Part shown: piece by piece, positions 53,444 to 63,256 of the stretch | How the letters are laid out: the number at the start of each line of letters is the position of its first letter | Position numbering within the stretch: the first letter of the stretch is position 1 | Assembly: GCF_001602095.1 (NCBI RefSeq) | Contig: NZ_CP014991.1 | Coordinates: forward strand, 186,001 to 250,000 | Source: Helicobacter himalayensis | GTDB taxonomy: Bacteria > Campylobacterota > Campylobacteria > Campylobacterales > Helicobacteraceae | Direction: 5' to 3' | DNA: 64,000 nt | Program-made: the position numbers and the translations under genes | The notes under the pieces: model-generated | What the model was told of the DNA's origin: nothing | The model's input: only the letters and a program-made list of their open reading frames with translations | The model's database searches: none

Positions 53444-53734
53444 ATGCTAGCGGTGTTTTTGGAATCTCTTGTGAGTGTGATAAATATCGCGCTTAATTTG
53501 TATATTTTTGTGCTTATTGCTGCGGTGTTAATAAGCTGGGTGCGTCCTGATCCTTATAATCCAATCGTGCAAGTGCTCTACCGCCTAAGTGAGCCGCTTT
53601 TTTCGCGTGTGCGTAGGATTATGCGGACAAATTTTGGCGGGCTTGATTTAGCGCCACTTATTGTGATTTTGGCGTTAGAATTTATCAATATTTTACTTGT
53701 CAAAAGCGTACCTTTGCTTATACAGGGACTATAA
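53444..53734 (+). CDS. YggT family membrane protein
   Basis: 96 residues with two membrane helices and the YggT pattern LISWVRPDPYNPIVQVLYRLSEPLF, then GLDLAPLIVILALEFIN. Function uncertain; the family is linked to cell division and envelope integrity. Its stop codon lies one nt before the next start; H. pylori HP0644 holds the same place. Confidence 0.88.
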   Translation: MLAVFLESLVSVINIALNLYIFVLIAAVLISWVRPDPYNPIVQVLYRLSEPLFSRVRRIMRTNFGGLDLAPLIVILALEFINILLVKSVPLLIQGL

Positions 53735-53735
53735 T

Positions 53736-55361
53736 TTGCTAAGAATCCTACTCTTTGTCTTTGCGCTCCATTCCTTTGCTTTTAGCATTGATATTACGCT
53801 TGAATTTTTAGAATCTAAGCCAAAAGGCTTGGCGCGCGATTTTTATATTTGGCGTTTTTTGAGTGATGAAAAGACAAATCTACAAGATTCGCTCAAAGCC
53901 TATGAGCTTATTTTTAGAAAAAATGCAAAGCTCACAGCCTTAGTGGAAAAAAAGGGTATGCCCCACGAGTTACCAAAAGATTTGCTTTGTAAAAAGCTTG
54001 ATTTTGATACCTTGCTTACACAAGATATGGAGTGCATTGTCTTTGGTTTGCGACTTTCGCAGATTCCAAGCCTTGAAGCTCAAAGGTTGCAAAAACTGCA
54101 AGCTGTGATTGCGACAAATGAGAATCTCAGCAAAAAAGTGCAAATTTTAAGCTCAAAAGCAATCCTTACAAATATGCTTACAAGCGATGCAAAGACTTTC
54201 GCGCAGATTTTTAATGCGTTGAGTGAAAATCAAAAAGCCACAATTATAAATCAAAATATTAAGCCCCAACGACTCAAAGTCCTTGTAGAAGAGCAGAATG
54301 CGTATTTTGATAAGATTATACAAAATACTATTCTTTCAGATTCTCTACCAAGGTTCAAAAAATCCCTGCTGAATGCACATATAAAAAAGGCTTACAGCGG
54401 CTATACATTGTTTTTACTCGGAATCCACGAGCTTTTGGCAAATAACAAAACAAATGCACTTGAATACTTTGCACTCGCGCAAAATGCGAGCAAGGACCCA
54501 CTTTTTATTAACAAAGCACTTTTTTGGCGCTATCTTGTTTCGCAGAATAAAGCGCTTTTAAACGAGCTTGCAAAAAGCACAAATATTGATATTTACACGC
54601 TTTATGCGCTTGAAAAGCTGAATGCTGCGCCAAATTACACAATTTTGAGTGGTTTTGAGAATCTTAAAAGTGAGCCAGCACCTTTTGATATTTCAGATCC
54701 TTTTCAGTGGGAGATTTTGCGTGCAAATTTGCTCAAGGTTTCAGATTCTAAGAATCTGCTTGAGCTATTAGATGAGTTTGGCTTTGAAGGTTTGCAGCCT
54801 CATCTTGCCTTTATCCACGCGCGCGCAACAAAGTTTCAAAATAGCTATTTTCTAACGCCCTTTAGCGATTCGCTTAGCTGGAAGGATACTAGTCAAAAAG
54901 CCCTAACTTACGCTATTGCAAGGCAAGAATCTCACTTTCTTCCTGCGCTTATTTCGACTTCTTATGCGCTTGGAATGATGCAAATTATGCCCTTTAATGT
55001 CGCGCCTTTTGCTAAAAGTATGGGAAAACAGGACATTGAGCTAGAGGATATGTTTAATCCCGTGTTAGCGCTTGAATTTGGAAGGTTTTATTTAGATGAG
55101 TTACGGGCGGAGTTTAAGCATCCTTTGCTTGTTTCTTATGCGTATAATGGCGGACCGGGATTTTTGCGCCGCACATTAAAAAAAGGAAATCTTTTCCTTA
55201 AAAAGCGTAAATTTGAGCCTTGGATTAGTATGGAGCTTATCCCGTATGAGGAATCGCGCACTTATGGCTTGAAGGTTCTGGCAAATTATATTGTTTATCA
55301 AAGACTTTTTGGTAATAATACCCGTCTTGAAGATATCATAAAACAGATTCCGTTAAGATAA
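53736..55361 (+). CDS. slt: Soluble lytic murein transglycosylase Slt
   Basis: 541 residues from TTG 53736: signal peptide LLRILLFVFALHSFAFS, a long helical superhelix (about 25-390), and an SLT catalytic domain with Glu in ARQESHF, then SYALGMMQIMPFN and YAYNGGPG. Cuts peptidoglycan strands. H. pylori HP0645 occupies the same slot before galU. The frame is open upstream to 53697, within yggT, but the signal peptide fits the later TTG. Confidence 0.9.
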   Translation: MLRILLFVFALHSFAFSIDITLEFLESKPKGLARDFYIWRFLSDEKTNLQDSLKAYELIFRKNAKLTALVEKKGMPHELPKDLLCKKLDFDTLLTQDMECIVFGLRLSQIPSLEAQRLQKLQAVIATNENLSKKVQILSSKAILTNMLTSDAKTFAQIFNALSENQKATIINQNIKPQRLKVLVEEQNAYFDKIIQNTILSDSLPRFKKSLLNAHIKKAYSGYTLFLLGIHELLANNKTNALEYFALAQNASKDPLFINKALFWRYLVSQNKALLNELAKSTNIDIYTLYALEKLNAAPNYTILSGFENLKSEPAPFDISDPFQWEILRANLLKVSDSKNLLELLDEFGFEGLQPHLAFIHARATKFQNSYFLTPFSDSLSWKDTSQKALTYAIARQESHFLPALISTSYALGMMQIMPFNVAPFAKSMGKQDIELEDMFNPVLALEFGRFYLDELRAEFKHPLLVSYAYNGGPGFLRRTLKKGNLFLKKRKFEPWISMELIPYEESRTYGLKVLANYIVYQRLFGNNTRLEDIIKQIPLR

Positions 55362-55382
55362 TTTTGATTTAAGGAGTAAGTG

Positions 55383-56201
55383 ATGATTGATAAATGTTTA
55401 TTTCCAGCAGCAGGCTATGGGACGCGATTTTTACCTGCGACAAAAGCGATGCCAAAGGAAATGCTACCCGTGCTAACAAAGCCACTTATCCAATATGGTG
55501 TGGAAGAAGCACTCGAGGCGGGCTGTCATACGATGGCAATTGTTACAGGACGCGGGAAGCGCAGTATTGAAGATCATTTTGATGTTAATTATGAATTAGA
55601 GCATCAAATCAAAGGCACAGACAAAGAGGATTTACTCAAGGATATTCGCCGACTAACAAATCTTTGTAATTTTTCTTATACAAGACAAAATGAGATGAAA
55701 GGACTAGGGCACGCGATTTTAACCGGGGAAGTGCTTATTGGGCAAGAGCCTTTTGCGGTGGTTTTGGCTGATGACTTGTGTATCAATAAAGGCTCGCAAG
55801 GGATTCTCGCGCAAATGGTGGAGCTGTATAAAAAATATCGTTGCTCGATTGTGGCGATTCAAGAAGTGGCAAAAAGTGAAGTTGATAAATATGGGATTAT
55901 ACAAGGTGATGAGGTAGAAAAGGGCGTGTATCGCGTGAGTAATATGGTGGAGAAGCCAAGCGCTGATAAAGCCCCTAGCAATCTTGCAATTATTGGGCGT
56001 TATATTCTCACACCTGATATTTTTGATATTTTGCGCACGACTTTGCCGGGCAAAAAGGGTGAGATTCAGATAACTGATGCGCTTTTAGAGCAGGCAAGGC
56101 AAGGGCGCGTGCTGGCGTATAAATTTAAAGGCAATAGATATGATTGTGGTTCTGTGGAGGGTTATGTGAAAGCTACGATGGATTTATTTAAAGACTGCTA
56201 G
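55383..56201 (+). CDS. galU: UTP-glucose-1-phosphate uridylyltransferase GalU
   Basis: 272 residues. LFPAAGYGTRFLPATKAMPKEMLP is the nucleotide-binding start (in part residues 6-24); later ADDLC and VEKPS, GRYILTPDIF. Makes UDP-glucose for LPS and other glycans. ATG 55383 lies 6 nt after AAGGAG. Confidence 0.95.
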   Translation: MIDKCLFPAAGYGTRFLPATKAMPKEMLPVLTKPLIQYGVEEALEAGCHTMAIVTGRGKRSIEDHFDVNYELEHQIKGTDKEDLLKDIRRLTNLCNFSYTRQNEMKGLGHAILTGEVLIGQEPFAVVLADDLCINKGSQGILAQMVELYKKYRCSIVAIQEVAKSEVDKYGIIQGDEVEKGVYRVSNMVEKPSADKAPSNLAIIGRYILTPDIFDILRTTLPGKKGEIQITDALLEQARQGRVLAYKFKGNRYDCGSVEGYVKATMDLFKDC

Positions 56202-56210
56202 TTTGCATAT

Positions 56211-56618
56211 ATGTTTGATATCTGTTTTTATGCATTATGTTGGCTGGTGATGCTTATTTTTGCGTTGCCAATCGTTTTTGCAGGGCTTTTAAGCGTGGCG
56301 TTAGAATCTGAACCAAAGGTGGAAATTAACCCTTTGCAAGAGCTTGCAAATGCTGTGAGTGCAAATAAAGAAAATAAAGAGCAGTTAAAAATCAATTATG
56401 ACACCTTTCGCAAGAAATTTACCAAAGCCCCTCAAGTGGGAAGTGCGGACTATCAAACTTGGCTTCGTATTATCTATGACTTTTCAATCAACCCCTTGCT
56501 TATGGAGGCTGAAGAAGTGGCAAAATTCCGCGATGAGCTAGAAGATTCTAATGCGAGTATAAAAAATGATATTCGCACAAAAATAGGCACAGCCTTGCAA
56601 AAGCGCGAAAAAAAATAA
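56211..56618 (+). CDS. Conserved membrane-anchored protein of unknown function
   Basis: 135 residues: one N-terminal membrane helix (about 5-30), then a charged helical region (ANAVSANKENKEQLK, SADYQTWLRIIYDFSIN, FRDELEDSNASIKNDI). Probably exposed on one face of the inner membrane. Lies between galU and murA like HP0647 in H. pylori; no function known. No good Shine-Dalgarno, so it may depend on galU translation. Confidence 0.75.
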   Translation: MFDICFYALCWLVMLIFALPIVFAGLLSVALESEPKVEINPLQELANAVSANKENKEQLKINYDTFRKKFTKAPQVGSADYQTWLRIIYDFSINPLLMEAEEVAKFRDELEDSNASIKNDIRTKIGTALQKREKK

Positions 56619-56636
56619 ACACAAAAGGAATAGTTA

Positions 56637-57923
56637 ATGGATTATTTGCAAATACGTCAATCACCTAAACTTTCTGGAGAAGTCGCAATCTCTGGGGCTA
56701 AAAATGTCGCTTTGCCGCTTTTAGCACTTAGTCTTTTAAGTGATAAGCCTGTGAAAATCTCAAATCTCCCAAATGTGACAGATGTAAAAACGCTCATAAA
56801 GCTTTTAGAGCATTTGGGCGCAAATATTACTACGATAGATTCTCATAGCCTTGAAGTGACTTGCGAGCAGATAATCCACACTCGCGCGATTTATGACATT
56901 GTGCGGAAAATGCGCGCTTCTATCCTTGTGTTGGGACCGCTTTTGACGCGTTTTAGGACTTGTGAGGTGAGCTTGCCCGGAGGCTGTGCTATTGGTGCGC
57001 GCCCGGTGGATTTACATTTGAAGGCATTAGAAAAAATGGGCGCGCAAATCCACATACAAGGCGGCTATATCATCGCCCACGCATCAAAGGGCTTAAAAGG
57101 CACAGATATTTTGTTTGATAAAATCTCTGTCACAGGAAGTGAAAATATCATTATGGCAGCAGCACTCGCGCAAGGCAAAACGCGCATTATAAACGCAGCA
57201 AAAGAGCCAGAAGTTGTGCAATTATGCGAGATTTTGCATAAAAGTGGAATTGAGATTGAGGGTATAGGAAGCAATGAGCTCTTAATTCGTGGAAGCGATG
57301 GGATTTTGCCTACTTTTGCGCCCTTTAGCGTTATCCCGGATAGAATCGAGGCTGGAACTTATCTCTGTGCTGGCGCGATAACCAACTCGTCTATAACACT
57401 TAAAGGCGTTTTATGCGCGCATTTGAAGGCAGTTTTGGATAAATTAGAAGAAATTGGCTTTAGCTTTGAAGTGCAAGAATCTGACAAGCAAGAAGGCGTG
57501 CAGAATCTACGAATTTTAAATGCAAAAAAATTTAATCCTTTTGAAATTATCACAACAGAATATCCCGGATTCCCCACAGATATGCAGGCGCAGTTTATGG
57601 CGCTAGCTACGCAGTGTGAGGGTGTGAGCGTGATAGAAGAGCGATTATTTGAAAATCGCTTTATGCATGTGAGCGAATTGCAGCGCTTAGGTGCGGATAT
57701 TAAACTTACAAATAATATTGCAAAAATTAGTGGCAAGAAAGAGCTTTTTGGTGCAAGTGTGATGGCGACAGATTTGCGTGCAAGCTCGGCACTCGTGCTA
57801 GCTGGGCTTGTGGCACAAGGTGAGACGCAAGTGCATAGAATCTACCATCTTGATAGGGGCTATGAGGCATTAGAGCAGAAGTTTTTGGGGCTTGGAGCGG
57901 ACATCACGCGTTTGAAAGAATAA
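56637..57923 (+). CDS. murA: UDP-N-acetylglucosamine 1-carboxyvinyltransferase MurA
   Basis: 428 residues, EPSP-synthase-like double domain. [13 protein letters not shown] (Lys about 22) at the start, the catalytic-Cys loop [15 protein letters not shown] (Cys about 118, the fosfomycin target), [14 protein letters not shown] and [12 protein letters not shown]. First committed step of peptidoglycan synthesis. AAGGA precedes ATG; convergent with the DUF2393 gene. Confidence 0.96.
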   Translation: MDYLQIRQSPKLSGEVAISGAKNVALPLLALSLLSDKPVKISNLPNVTDVKTLIKLLEHLGANITTIDSHSLEVTCEQIIHTRAIYDIVRKMRASILVLGPLLTRFRTCEVSLPGGCAIGARPVDLHLKALEKMGAQIHIQGGYIIAHASKGLKGTDILFDKISVTGSENIIMAAALAQGKTRIINAAKEPEVVQLCEILHKSGIEIEGIGSNELLIRGSDGILPTFAPFSVIPDRIEAGTYLCAGAITNSSITLKGVLCAHLKAVLDKLEEIGFSFEVQESDKQEGVQNLRILNAKKFNPFEIITTEYPGFPTDMQAQFMALATQCEGVSVIEERLFENRFMHVSELQRLGADIKLTNNIAKISGKKELFGASVMATDLRASSALVLAGLVAQGETQVHRIYHLDRGYEALEQKFLGLGADITRLKE

Positions 57924-57933
57924 ATTTAAGTAC

Positions 57934-58488
57934 TTAGGGTATTTGTTTTGGCTCTTTTCTTAAACCATTGCCAAGATAGCAGTCAATTTGTACACGGTAT
58001 TCAAAGGGCAATTTTTGGGTAAAGCCATTAAATAAAACGTTAAGATTCTGACTTTGTTGTGGCTCAAGGCGCATAAAAAGCGTTTTTTTGTAGGATTTTT
58101 TGGGATAAATGGGATTTAAGAATTTGAGCCAATCCTCCCTTTGGATATCCACACCAACCTCACAAATGCTAATGGGTAAAAAGCCCTTATTTGTGAGCTT
58201 TGCTTCTAAGAGAAAGGCATCAATATACTCCAAACGCTTGCTTTGTGTAATATCGATTTCAAGTGTGTAAAAGAGATTTTGCATGCAGTATTTCAACACA
58301 AAAGGACCGCTTACAAAAACTAAAAATGAAAGAAAGAAAAAAAACTTTGGTAAAAACCTCCGCCCGCGCAAAAGTAGCCCAAGCAAAAAAAATAGTAAAA
58401 AAAGGATAAACAAACTCCCCATAAGCGCGATTTCAAACACCGCAAAAAGATTAAAAAAATTAATAATAAGCTCTTTGTATTGTTGCAT
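57934..58488 (-). CDS. DUF2393 family membrane protein
   Basis: 184 residues: two closely spaced membrane helices (about 8-40 and 48-68), then an about 110-residue domain with ITQSKRLEYIDAFLLEAKLTNKG and FLPISICEVGVDI, which looks like a beta-sandwich facing the periplasm. Function unknown. Its ATG overlaps the hisIE stop (TAATG). Confidence 0.75.
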   Translation of the reverse strand: MQQYKELIINFFNLFAVFEIALMGSLFILFLLFFLLGLLLRGRRFLPKFFFFLSFLVFVSGPFVLKYCMQNLFYTLEIDITQSKRLEYIDAFLLEAKLTNKGFLPISICEVGVDIQREDWLKFLNPIYPKKSYKKTLFMRLEPQQSQNLNVLFNGFTQKLPFEYRVQIDCYLGNGLRKEPKQIP

Positions 58489-59243
58489 TAGCTTTTGCGT
58501 GAGTTTTTTTCTGCTATGCCACTCACCCCTTCACGCCTTTTGAGTTCTTGGCGGATTCTATCTGGGTTAATGTCCTTGCTAGCAAGCCCTATGAGACTAT
58601 GAAACACCAAATCCGCACATTCATAAATAATATCTTTTTGTTTTCCATCTTTGAGCGCGAAAGTGAGCTCGCCGGCTTCCTCGATGATTTTTTTGCAAAT
58701 GCTATTTTCACCTTTGGCAAAAAGTGATGCAACATAAGAGTTTTCGGGGTCTTTTGTTTTGCGCTCTAAGATTGTGTGATAAAGAGAATCTATGATTCCA
58801 TAAATTTCCCTTGTATCAAGTTTTTGCGTGTTTTGTGGAGCTTGCACATTTTGAGAATCTAGTCGTCTAAAAAAACAGCTCATATTGCCCGTGTGGCACG
58901 CCACGCCGTGTTGTTTGACAAGGAAAAGTAAGGAATCACTATCACAATCAATGAGCACTTCTACAATTTCTTGTGTATGCCCGCTTTGCTCGCCTTTGTG
59001 CCAAATGCGTGCTTTTGAGCGTGAAAAATAATGCGCTTGCTTTGTTTTAAGCGTGAGCTTTAGAGAATCTTCATTGCTAAAAGCAAGCATAAGCACTTCT
59101 TTGGTTTCAAAATCTTGCGCGATTGTGGGGATAAGCGGGGTTTTTTGCCAGTTAATGCTATTTAGTAAATCCTGTATGTAATCTTGCGTAAGTGTAGAAT
59201 CTAGTGCTTTTGTGCTAGATTCCAAGTTTGAATGTGTAGCCAC
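58488..59243 (-). CDS. hisI: Bifunctional phosphoribosyl-AMP cyclohydrolase / phosphoribosyl-ATP pyrophosphatase HisIE
   Basis: 251 residues. HisI half (about 35-135): LMLAFSNEDSL, HYFSRSKARIWHKGEQSGHTQ, metal ligands DCDSDS and CHTGNMSCFF. HisE half (about 145-245): LYHTILERK, YVASLFAKGENSICKKIIEEAGEL and ECADLVFHSL. Second and third steps of histidine synthesis; the rest of the his genes are not here. Starts with GTG with AAAGG 6 nt upstream. H. pylori has no histidine pathway. Confidence 0.94.
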   Translation of the reverse strand: MATHSNLESSTKALDSTLTQDYIQDLLNSINWQKTPLIPTIAQDFETKEVLMLAFSNEDSLKLTLKTKQAHYFSRSKARIWHKGEQSGHTQEIVEVLIDCDSDSLLFLVKQHGVACHTGNMSCFFRRLDSQNVQAPQNTQKLDTREIYGIIDSLYHTILERKTKDPENSYVASLFAKGENSICKKIIEEAGELTFALKDGKQKDIIYECADLVFHSLIGLASKDINPDRIRQELKRREGVSGIAEKNSRKS

Positions 59244-59279
59244 TTGATACCTTTATAAAGTTTGACGTGCAGACTTGGG

Positions 59280-60371
59280 CTATTGCGAAATAGCCGTATT
59301 TTGCCTTTTGTTTTTGGAATCTACCCATATATTTGGCACTGAACCGCCCGGTGTTAAGAAAATCTGCGCGTCTTTGTTTTCTCTAAGCGCGTCATTAAAC
59401 TTCCCTTGCATTTCAATCTGTCGCAATTCAAGCAATCTTTGCGAGAGACTTTCGCTTACAAGCTGGTTTGCCTTTGCTTGTCCATTAGCCTCGATAATCG
59501 CTGCATCTGCCTTACCTTGTGAGCGCTCACGCAATGCACGCGCCTCTTCTTTAGCTTTCTCGGCTTCTTGTTTTGCTACTTGGACTTGCTCGATTTTATT
59601 TTTCACTTCTGGTGGCAAAATAATCTTACGCAACTCCACAGAATCTAAGCGCACAGGTTTATCGCGGATTGCGTTAATTTTATTTTGAAAGTTTGTGGCG
59701 ATGAGATTTGCGATTTCATCCCTCTTGCTTGGCAATTCCTCCGCGTGGTAGTTCCCTATCACACTTCCTACTACTTCTAGGATTCCGGGCACGATGATGA
59801 CCTCGTCCCACAAAGTCGTATAATCCCTAATCGTATCTGATACTTTTGAGCGGTCAAGCTGGTATTTAAGCGTTAGCTCGATAGCCACATCAAGACCGAG
59901 CTTATCACGCACTTGGATTGGCACTTTTTGCGCGATACTTTGATTATTGCGCCGTTCCATATCTTCATTGCTTGTAAAATGCAAAGTTTTTACGCGGGTA
60001 TCAACGATAATCACATGTTCAATTGGCGGGATAAAGAAATGCAAGCCTGCTTCAAGCGGCTGTTTTTGGTATTCTCCCAAATGCACCTTAATCCCAACTT
60101 CGCCAGAATTCACAATCACAAAAGGCTTCTGCGCAATGAGAATGACTAAAAGCGCGATGATAATAAGCCAAATAAAAAGCTTCTTTCCGCTTGGCACGAA
60201 ATTTGTAAAATTGCTAAAATCACTCCCACCTCTATTGTTATTCCAATTATTGCCACCGCCCCAATTGTTATTGTTTCTGCCGTCATCTTTCTTTGGTTCT
60301 GGATTCTCTTTTTGCTGATTTTGGCTTTGCTGGCGCTTGTTTTTTAGATGTTCGTTTAAATCAATGGGCAT
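59280..60371 (-). CDS. SPFH/prohibitin-family (HflK-like) membrane protein
   Basis: 363 residues: Gln/Asn/Gly-rich cytosolic N-terminus (about 10-55), one membrane helix (about 67-85), PHB/SPFH domain (VNSGEVGIKVHLGEY to about 260), then a charged coiled coil (QVAKQEAEKAKEEARALRER). Forms large membrane ring assemblies, often modulating FtsH. H. pylori HP0248 is a likely counterpart. AAGGA before ATG; ilvE ends 21 nt upstream. Confidence 0.88.
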   Translation of the reverse strand: MPIDLNEHLKNKRQQSQNQQKENPEPKKDDGRNNNNWGGGNNWNNNRGGSDFSNFTNFVPSGKKLFIWLIIIALLVILIAQKPFVIVNSGEVGIKVHLGEYQKQPLEAGLHFFIPPIEHVIIVDTRVKTLHFTSNEDMERRNNQSIAQKVPIQVRDKLGLDVAIELTLKYQLDRSKVSDTIRDYTTLWDEVIIVPGILEVVGSVIGNYHAEELPSKRDEIANLIATNFQNKINAIRDKPVRLDSVELRKIILPPEVKNKIEQVQVAKQEAEKAKEEARALRERSQGKADAAIIEANGQAKANQLVSESLSQRLLELRQIEMQGKFNDALRENKDAQIFLTPGGSVPNIWVDSKNKRQNTAISQ

Positions 60372-60392
60372 AAAAATCCTTTTAAATTCTTT

Positions 60393-61316
60393 TTAAATAT
60401 AGGTGAGCCATTCTTTGTGTTTTTCGTTTTTGCCCCGCACCACTTCAAAGAACGCCTCTTGAAGTCTCTTTGTGATAGGACCTCGCGTGCCTAGCCCAAT
60501 CTGACGAGAATCAAGCTCTCTAATAGGCGTAATCTCTGCCGCAGTGCCTGTGAAAAACGCCTCATCAGCGATATAGATTTCATCACGCGTGATTTTACGC
60601 TCAATAAATGGAATCCCCAAATCTTTTGCAAGTGTAATCACGCTTGCTTGTGTGATGGATTCCAAACTATTATCATGTGGAGGGGTGATAAGCACACCAT
60701 CGCGCACGATAAAGATACACTCCCCACTGCCCTCTGCTATAAAGCCATTTTCATCAAGCAAGAGCGCTTCCTCGCAACCACACTCAATAGCTTCTAGTTT
60801 TGCCATTTGTGAGTTGAGATAGCTTGCTGCGGACTTTGCTTTTCCCATAATGGATTTTATGCTATTGCGTGCAAAAGAGCTTGTTTTTACTTTTATGCCA
60901 TTTGTGATGCCTTCATCTCCAAGATACGCGCCCCATTCCCACGCAGCTATCGCCACATTTACAGGTGCTTTTATATGATAGAGCCCCATAACGCCATAGC
61001 CTAGATAAATGAGCGGGCGAATATACACACTTGCCTTATAGCAATGCGCATTTTTTTGTAACAATTCAATTTGTGCCGTTTCTAGTTCTTCTTGAGAATA
61101 CGGACATTTGATGGCTGTGATTTTGGCAGAATTTAAAAGACGCTTTGTGTGGTCTTTCAAGCGAAAAATCGCTAATCCTTTGGGCGTCATATACGCCCTC
61201 GTTCCTTCAAAAACGGCATTTCCATAATGCAAAGTATGACTTAAAACATGTGTCGTAGCTTCTTGCCACCTTACAAAAGCGCCATCTTTCCAAATATAAT
61301 CGGCTTCTGGTAACAT
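60393..61316 (-). CDS. ilvE: Branched-chain amino acid aminotransferase IlvE
   Basis: 307 residues, class IV PLP aminotransferase. HTLHYGNAVFEGTRAY, SAASYLNSQMAKLEA (the PLP Lys follows SIMGKAKSA-like segment or this stretch; exact residue not fixed by eye), EGSGECIFIV and FFTGTAAEITPI. Last step of Ile, Leu and Val synthesis and first of their breakdown. AAAGGAG precedes ATG. Confidence 0.93.
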   Translation of the reverse strand: MLPEADYIWKDGAFVRWQEATTHVLSHTLHYGNAVFEGTRAYMTPKGLAIFRLKDHTKRLLNSAKITAIKCPYSQEELETAQIELLQKNAHCYKASVYIRPLIYLGYGVMGLYHIKAPVNVAIAAWEWGAYLGDEGITNGIKVKTSSFARNSIKSIMGKAKSAASYLNSQMAKLEAIECGCEEALLLDENGFIAEGSGECIFIVRDGVLITPPHDNSLESITQASVITLAKDLGIPFIERKITRDEIYIADEAFFTGTAAEITPIRELDSRQIGLGTRGPITKRLQEAFFEVVRGKNEKHKEWLTYI

Positions 61317-61385
61317 ACGAACTCCTTTAAAATAAGGCTATATCTTAGGAAGAGATTCATAAAATATAGCAAATAGTAAGAAAAA

Positions 61386-61775
61386 TTATCTCTTAGAGAA
61401 TTGTGGTGATCTTCTCGCTTTTTTCTTTCCGTATTTTTTACGCTCAACCACACGAGAATCCCTTGTAAGCAAGCCTTTTGGCTTCAAAATCGCACGAAAT
61501 GCTACATCATAGCTATTGAGTGCTTTTGAGATTCCGTGACGCAAAGCCTCCGCCTGCGCACTATAACCACCGCCAAGCGTTTGAGCGATAATATCCACAG
61601 ATTTTTCTTGCTTTGTAAGGATAAGTGGTTGCATAACTTTCATTTTGATTGCCTCGTGCCCGCCTAGCCAGTCATTAAGACTCATACCATTAATGCTGAG
61701 TTTGCCGGAGCCACTTTGTAGCCACACTTTTGCGATGGCTGTTTTTCTTTTACCTGTTGCATAGATTTTTGTCAT
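61386..61775 (-). CDS. rpsI: 30S ribosomal protein S9
   Basis: 129 residues: [15 protein letters not shown] start, [18 protein letters not shown] and the conserved C-terminal [12 protein letters not shown] that reaches the ribosomal P site. Follows rplM by 20 nt, the usual L13-S9 operon. Confidence 0.97.
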   Translation of the reverse strand: MTKIYATGKRKTAIAKVWLQSGSGKLSINGMSLNDWLGGHEAIKMKVMQPLILTKQEKSVDIIAQTLGGGYSAQAEALRHGISKALNSYDVAFRAILKPKGLLTRDSRVVERKKYGKKKARRSPQFSKR

Positions 61776-61795
61776 TAGCTATCCTTTTGTGTGTT

Positions 61796-62233
61796 CTATT
61801 TTGCTACAGCTGAATTTTTTGCTACTTGTGCGCTGTGTGGATGTGTATCACCCTTATAGACTTTGAGTTTTTTAAGTTGTGCGCGTCCAAGCTTTGTTTT
61901 TGGGAGCATACCGCGCACTGCTAGGTGATAGAGCTTTTCAGGCGACTTTTGGAGCATCTCTTCAAGCGTTTTGCTTTTTGTGCTACCAAAATAGCCGGAG
62001 TGTGTGAAATACTCCTTATCTTTGAGCTTCATACCACTAAATTTTACTTCCACAGCATTGATAATGATGACAAAGTCGCCACAATCAACATTTGGCGTAA
62101 AACAAGGCTTGTGCTTCCCGCGCAAAAGTGTAGCTACCTCTGCAATCAAGCGACCAAAAATTTTATCTTTCGCATCAAGCACGACCCACTGACGATTAAT
62201 ATCAGCTTGTGTTGCTATCTTTGTAAGTTCCAT
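61796..62233 (-). CDS. rplM: 50S ribosomal protein L13
   Basis: 145 residues: RQWVVLDAKDKIFGRLIAEVA, LLRGKHKPCFTPNVDCGDFVIIINA and AVRGMLPKTKLGRAQL are family blocks. Assembles early into the large subunit. First gene of the L13-S9 pair. Confidence 0.97.
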   Translation of the reverse strand: MELTKIATQADINRQWVVLDAKDKIFGRLIAEVATLLRGKHKPCFTPNVDCGDFVIIINAVEVKFSGMKLKDKEYFTHSGYFGSTKSKTLEEMLQKSPEKLYHLAVRGMLPKTKLGRAQLKKLKVYKGDTHPHSAQVAKNSAVAK

Positions 62234-62269
62234 AAAGAATCCTTAAAAATTGGAGTTAAAGGAGCGCGA

Positions 62270-62911
62270 TTATAAGGAGAGTTTCCTTAAGACAAAGTTA
62301 AATTCATTGTGATATAAGGATTGCAAGGCGATGATAAGAATTATCACAACACTTGCAATACTACCTATAAGAAAGCTTAGTGGCTCAAAAAGCTTAGATT
62401 CTAAAAGCCCGATAAGTGCGAAAGTGAATCCTATATAGCACAAAAGGCGTAAAAACGAAAAGCTTAGCTTCACACCAACCAAAAAGCGAGAGGTAAAGGG
62501 GATTTGAGTTTCTTTTGATTGTATCGCCTCCGCGGAAGTTGCTTTTGCTTCGTTGCACTTTGCTTGCGTGCTCATACTTGGCGATTTGATTAGGTTTGTA
62601 GATTCTGTAACGCTCTCTTTAGAATCTTGCGTATTGGTGCTAGATTTTTTGCCATTTTGGGAATCTGTGGATTCTTGCTTTTGTGCGTTTAGCTCTGCTA
62701 AAAGTGCTTCTTCTTTCGTTCTTTGCACTTGCTTGATAATCCCAAAAAACGACGCAAATAAAATAAGGCTAAACCCGATAAACGCGCACTCAAAGCTTGC
62801 AAAATGTGGCAAACCAAAAAACGCGCTCACCACCCCGCCAACTAGCGCCACGCCACACAGTGCACACAGCGCAAAAATGAGCATGGCGCGCTTTATGCTA
62901 GTCCTCATCAT
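62270..62911 (-). CDS. Predicted membrane protein of unknown function
   Basis: 213 residues with four membrane helices: two at the N-terminus (about 9-32, 37-60), a hydrophilic Ser/Lys/Gln-rich middle (about 65-135, low complexity), then two more (about 150-170 and 180-200). I do not recognise a family; the membrane part resembles the hypothetical gene near hemL in H. pylori. Its start lies inside the 3' end of atpZ, so it is probably co-translated. Confidence 0.65.
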   Translation of the reverse strand: MMRTSIKRAMLIFALCALCGVALVGGVVSAFFGLPHFASFECAFIGFSLILFASFFGIIKQVQRTKEEALLAELNAQKQESTDSQNGKKSSTNTQDSKESVTESTNLIKSPSMSTQAKCNEAKATSAEAIQSKETQIPFTSRFLVGVKLSFSFLRLLCYIGFTFALIGLLESKLFEPLSFLIGSIASVVIILIIALQSLYHNEFNFVLRKLSL

Positions 62912-63254
62912 CTTCTTTGTCCCATTGTTTTTGTTTTTTCAAAAAGGCTTGCGAGTTGTAGCGCGGATTTTTTGCCAGCTCATCAAGTGCCTTTTTTTGG
63001 CGTTTGTAGGCTTTGTAGATATTTGAAATTGCCGCGCAGATTCCCCAAAAAATCCCAAGCCACAAGAGCCACTCATAAGAAAAGAGTTTTTTTAATCCAA
63101 ATCCAAGCCCAAATCCAAGCGCAATTGCTACGATAATGGAAATGCCCAAGCTCAAATCATACGCACCCTCAATGACTTTTTGGAATTTTGGCAGTTTTTG
63201 AGAATCTTTTGTGGAATGCTTTAAGTTTTGTAAATCTTTTTGGTTGGAATCCAT
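62898..63254 (-). CDS. atpZ: AtpZ/AtpI-family ATP-synthase assembly protein
   Basis: 118 residues: two membrane helices (about 32-54 and 60-80) with GAYDLSLGISIIVAIALGFGLGFGL, then FWGICAAISNIYKAYKRQKKALDEL, the AtpZ/AtpI pattern. Members aid assembly of the F-ATPase c ring. ATG 63254 is just past the hemL stop and has AAGGG upstream; an earlier in-frame start lies inside hemL. Confidence 0.8.
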   Translation of the reverse strand: MDSNQKDLQNLKHSTKDSQKLPKFQKVIEGAYDLSLGISIIVAIALGFGLGFGLKKLFSYEWLLWLGIFWGICAAISNIYKAYKRQKKALDELAKNPRYNSQAFLKKQKQWDKEDDED

Positions 63255-63256
63255 TC

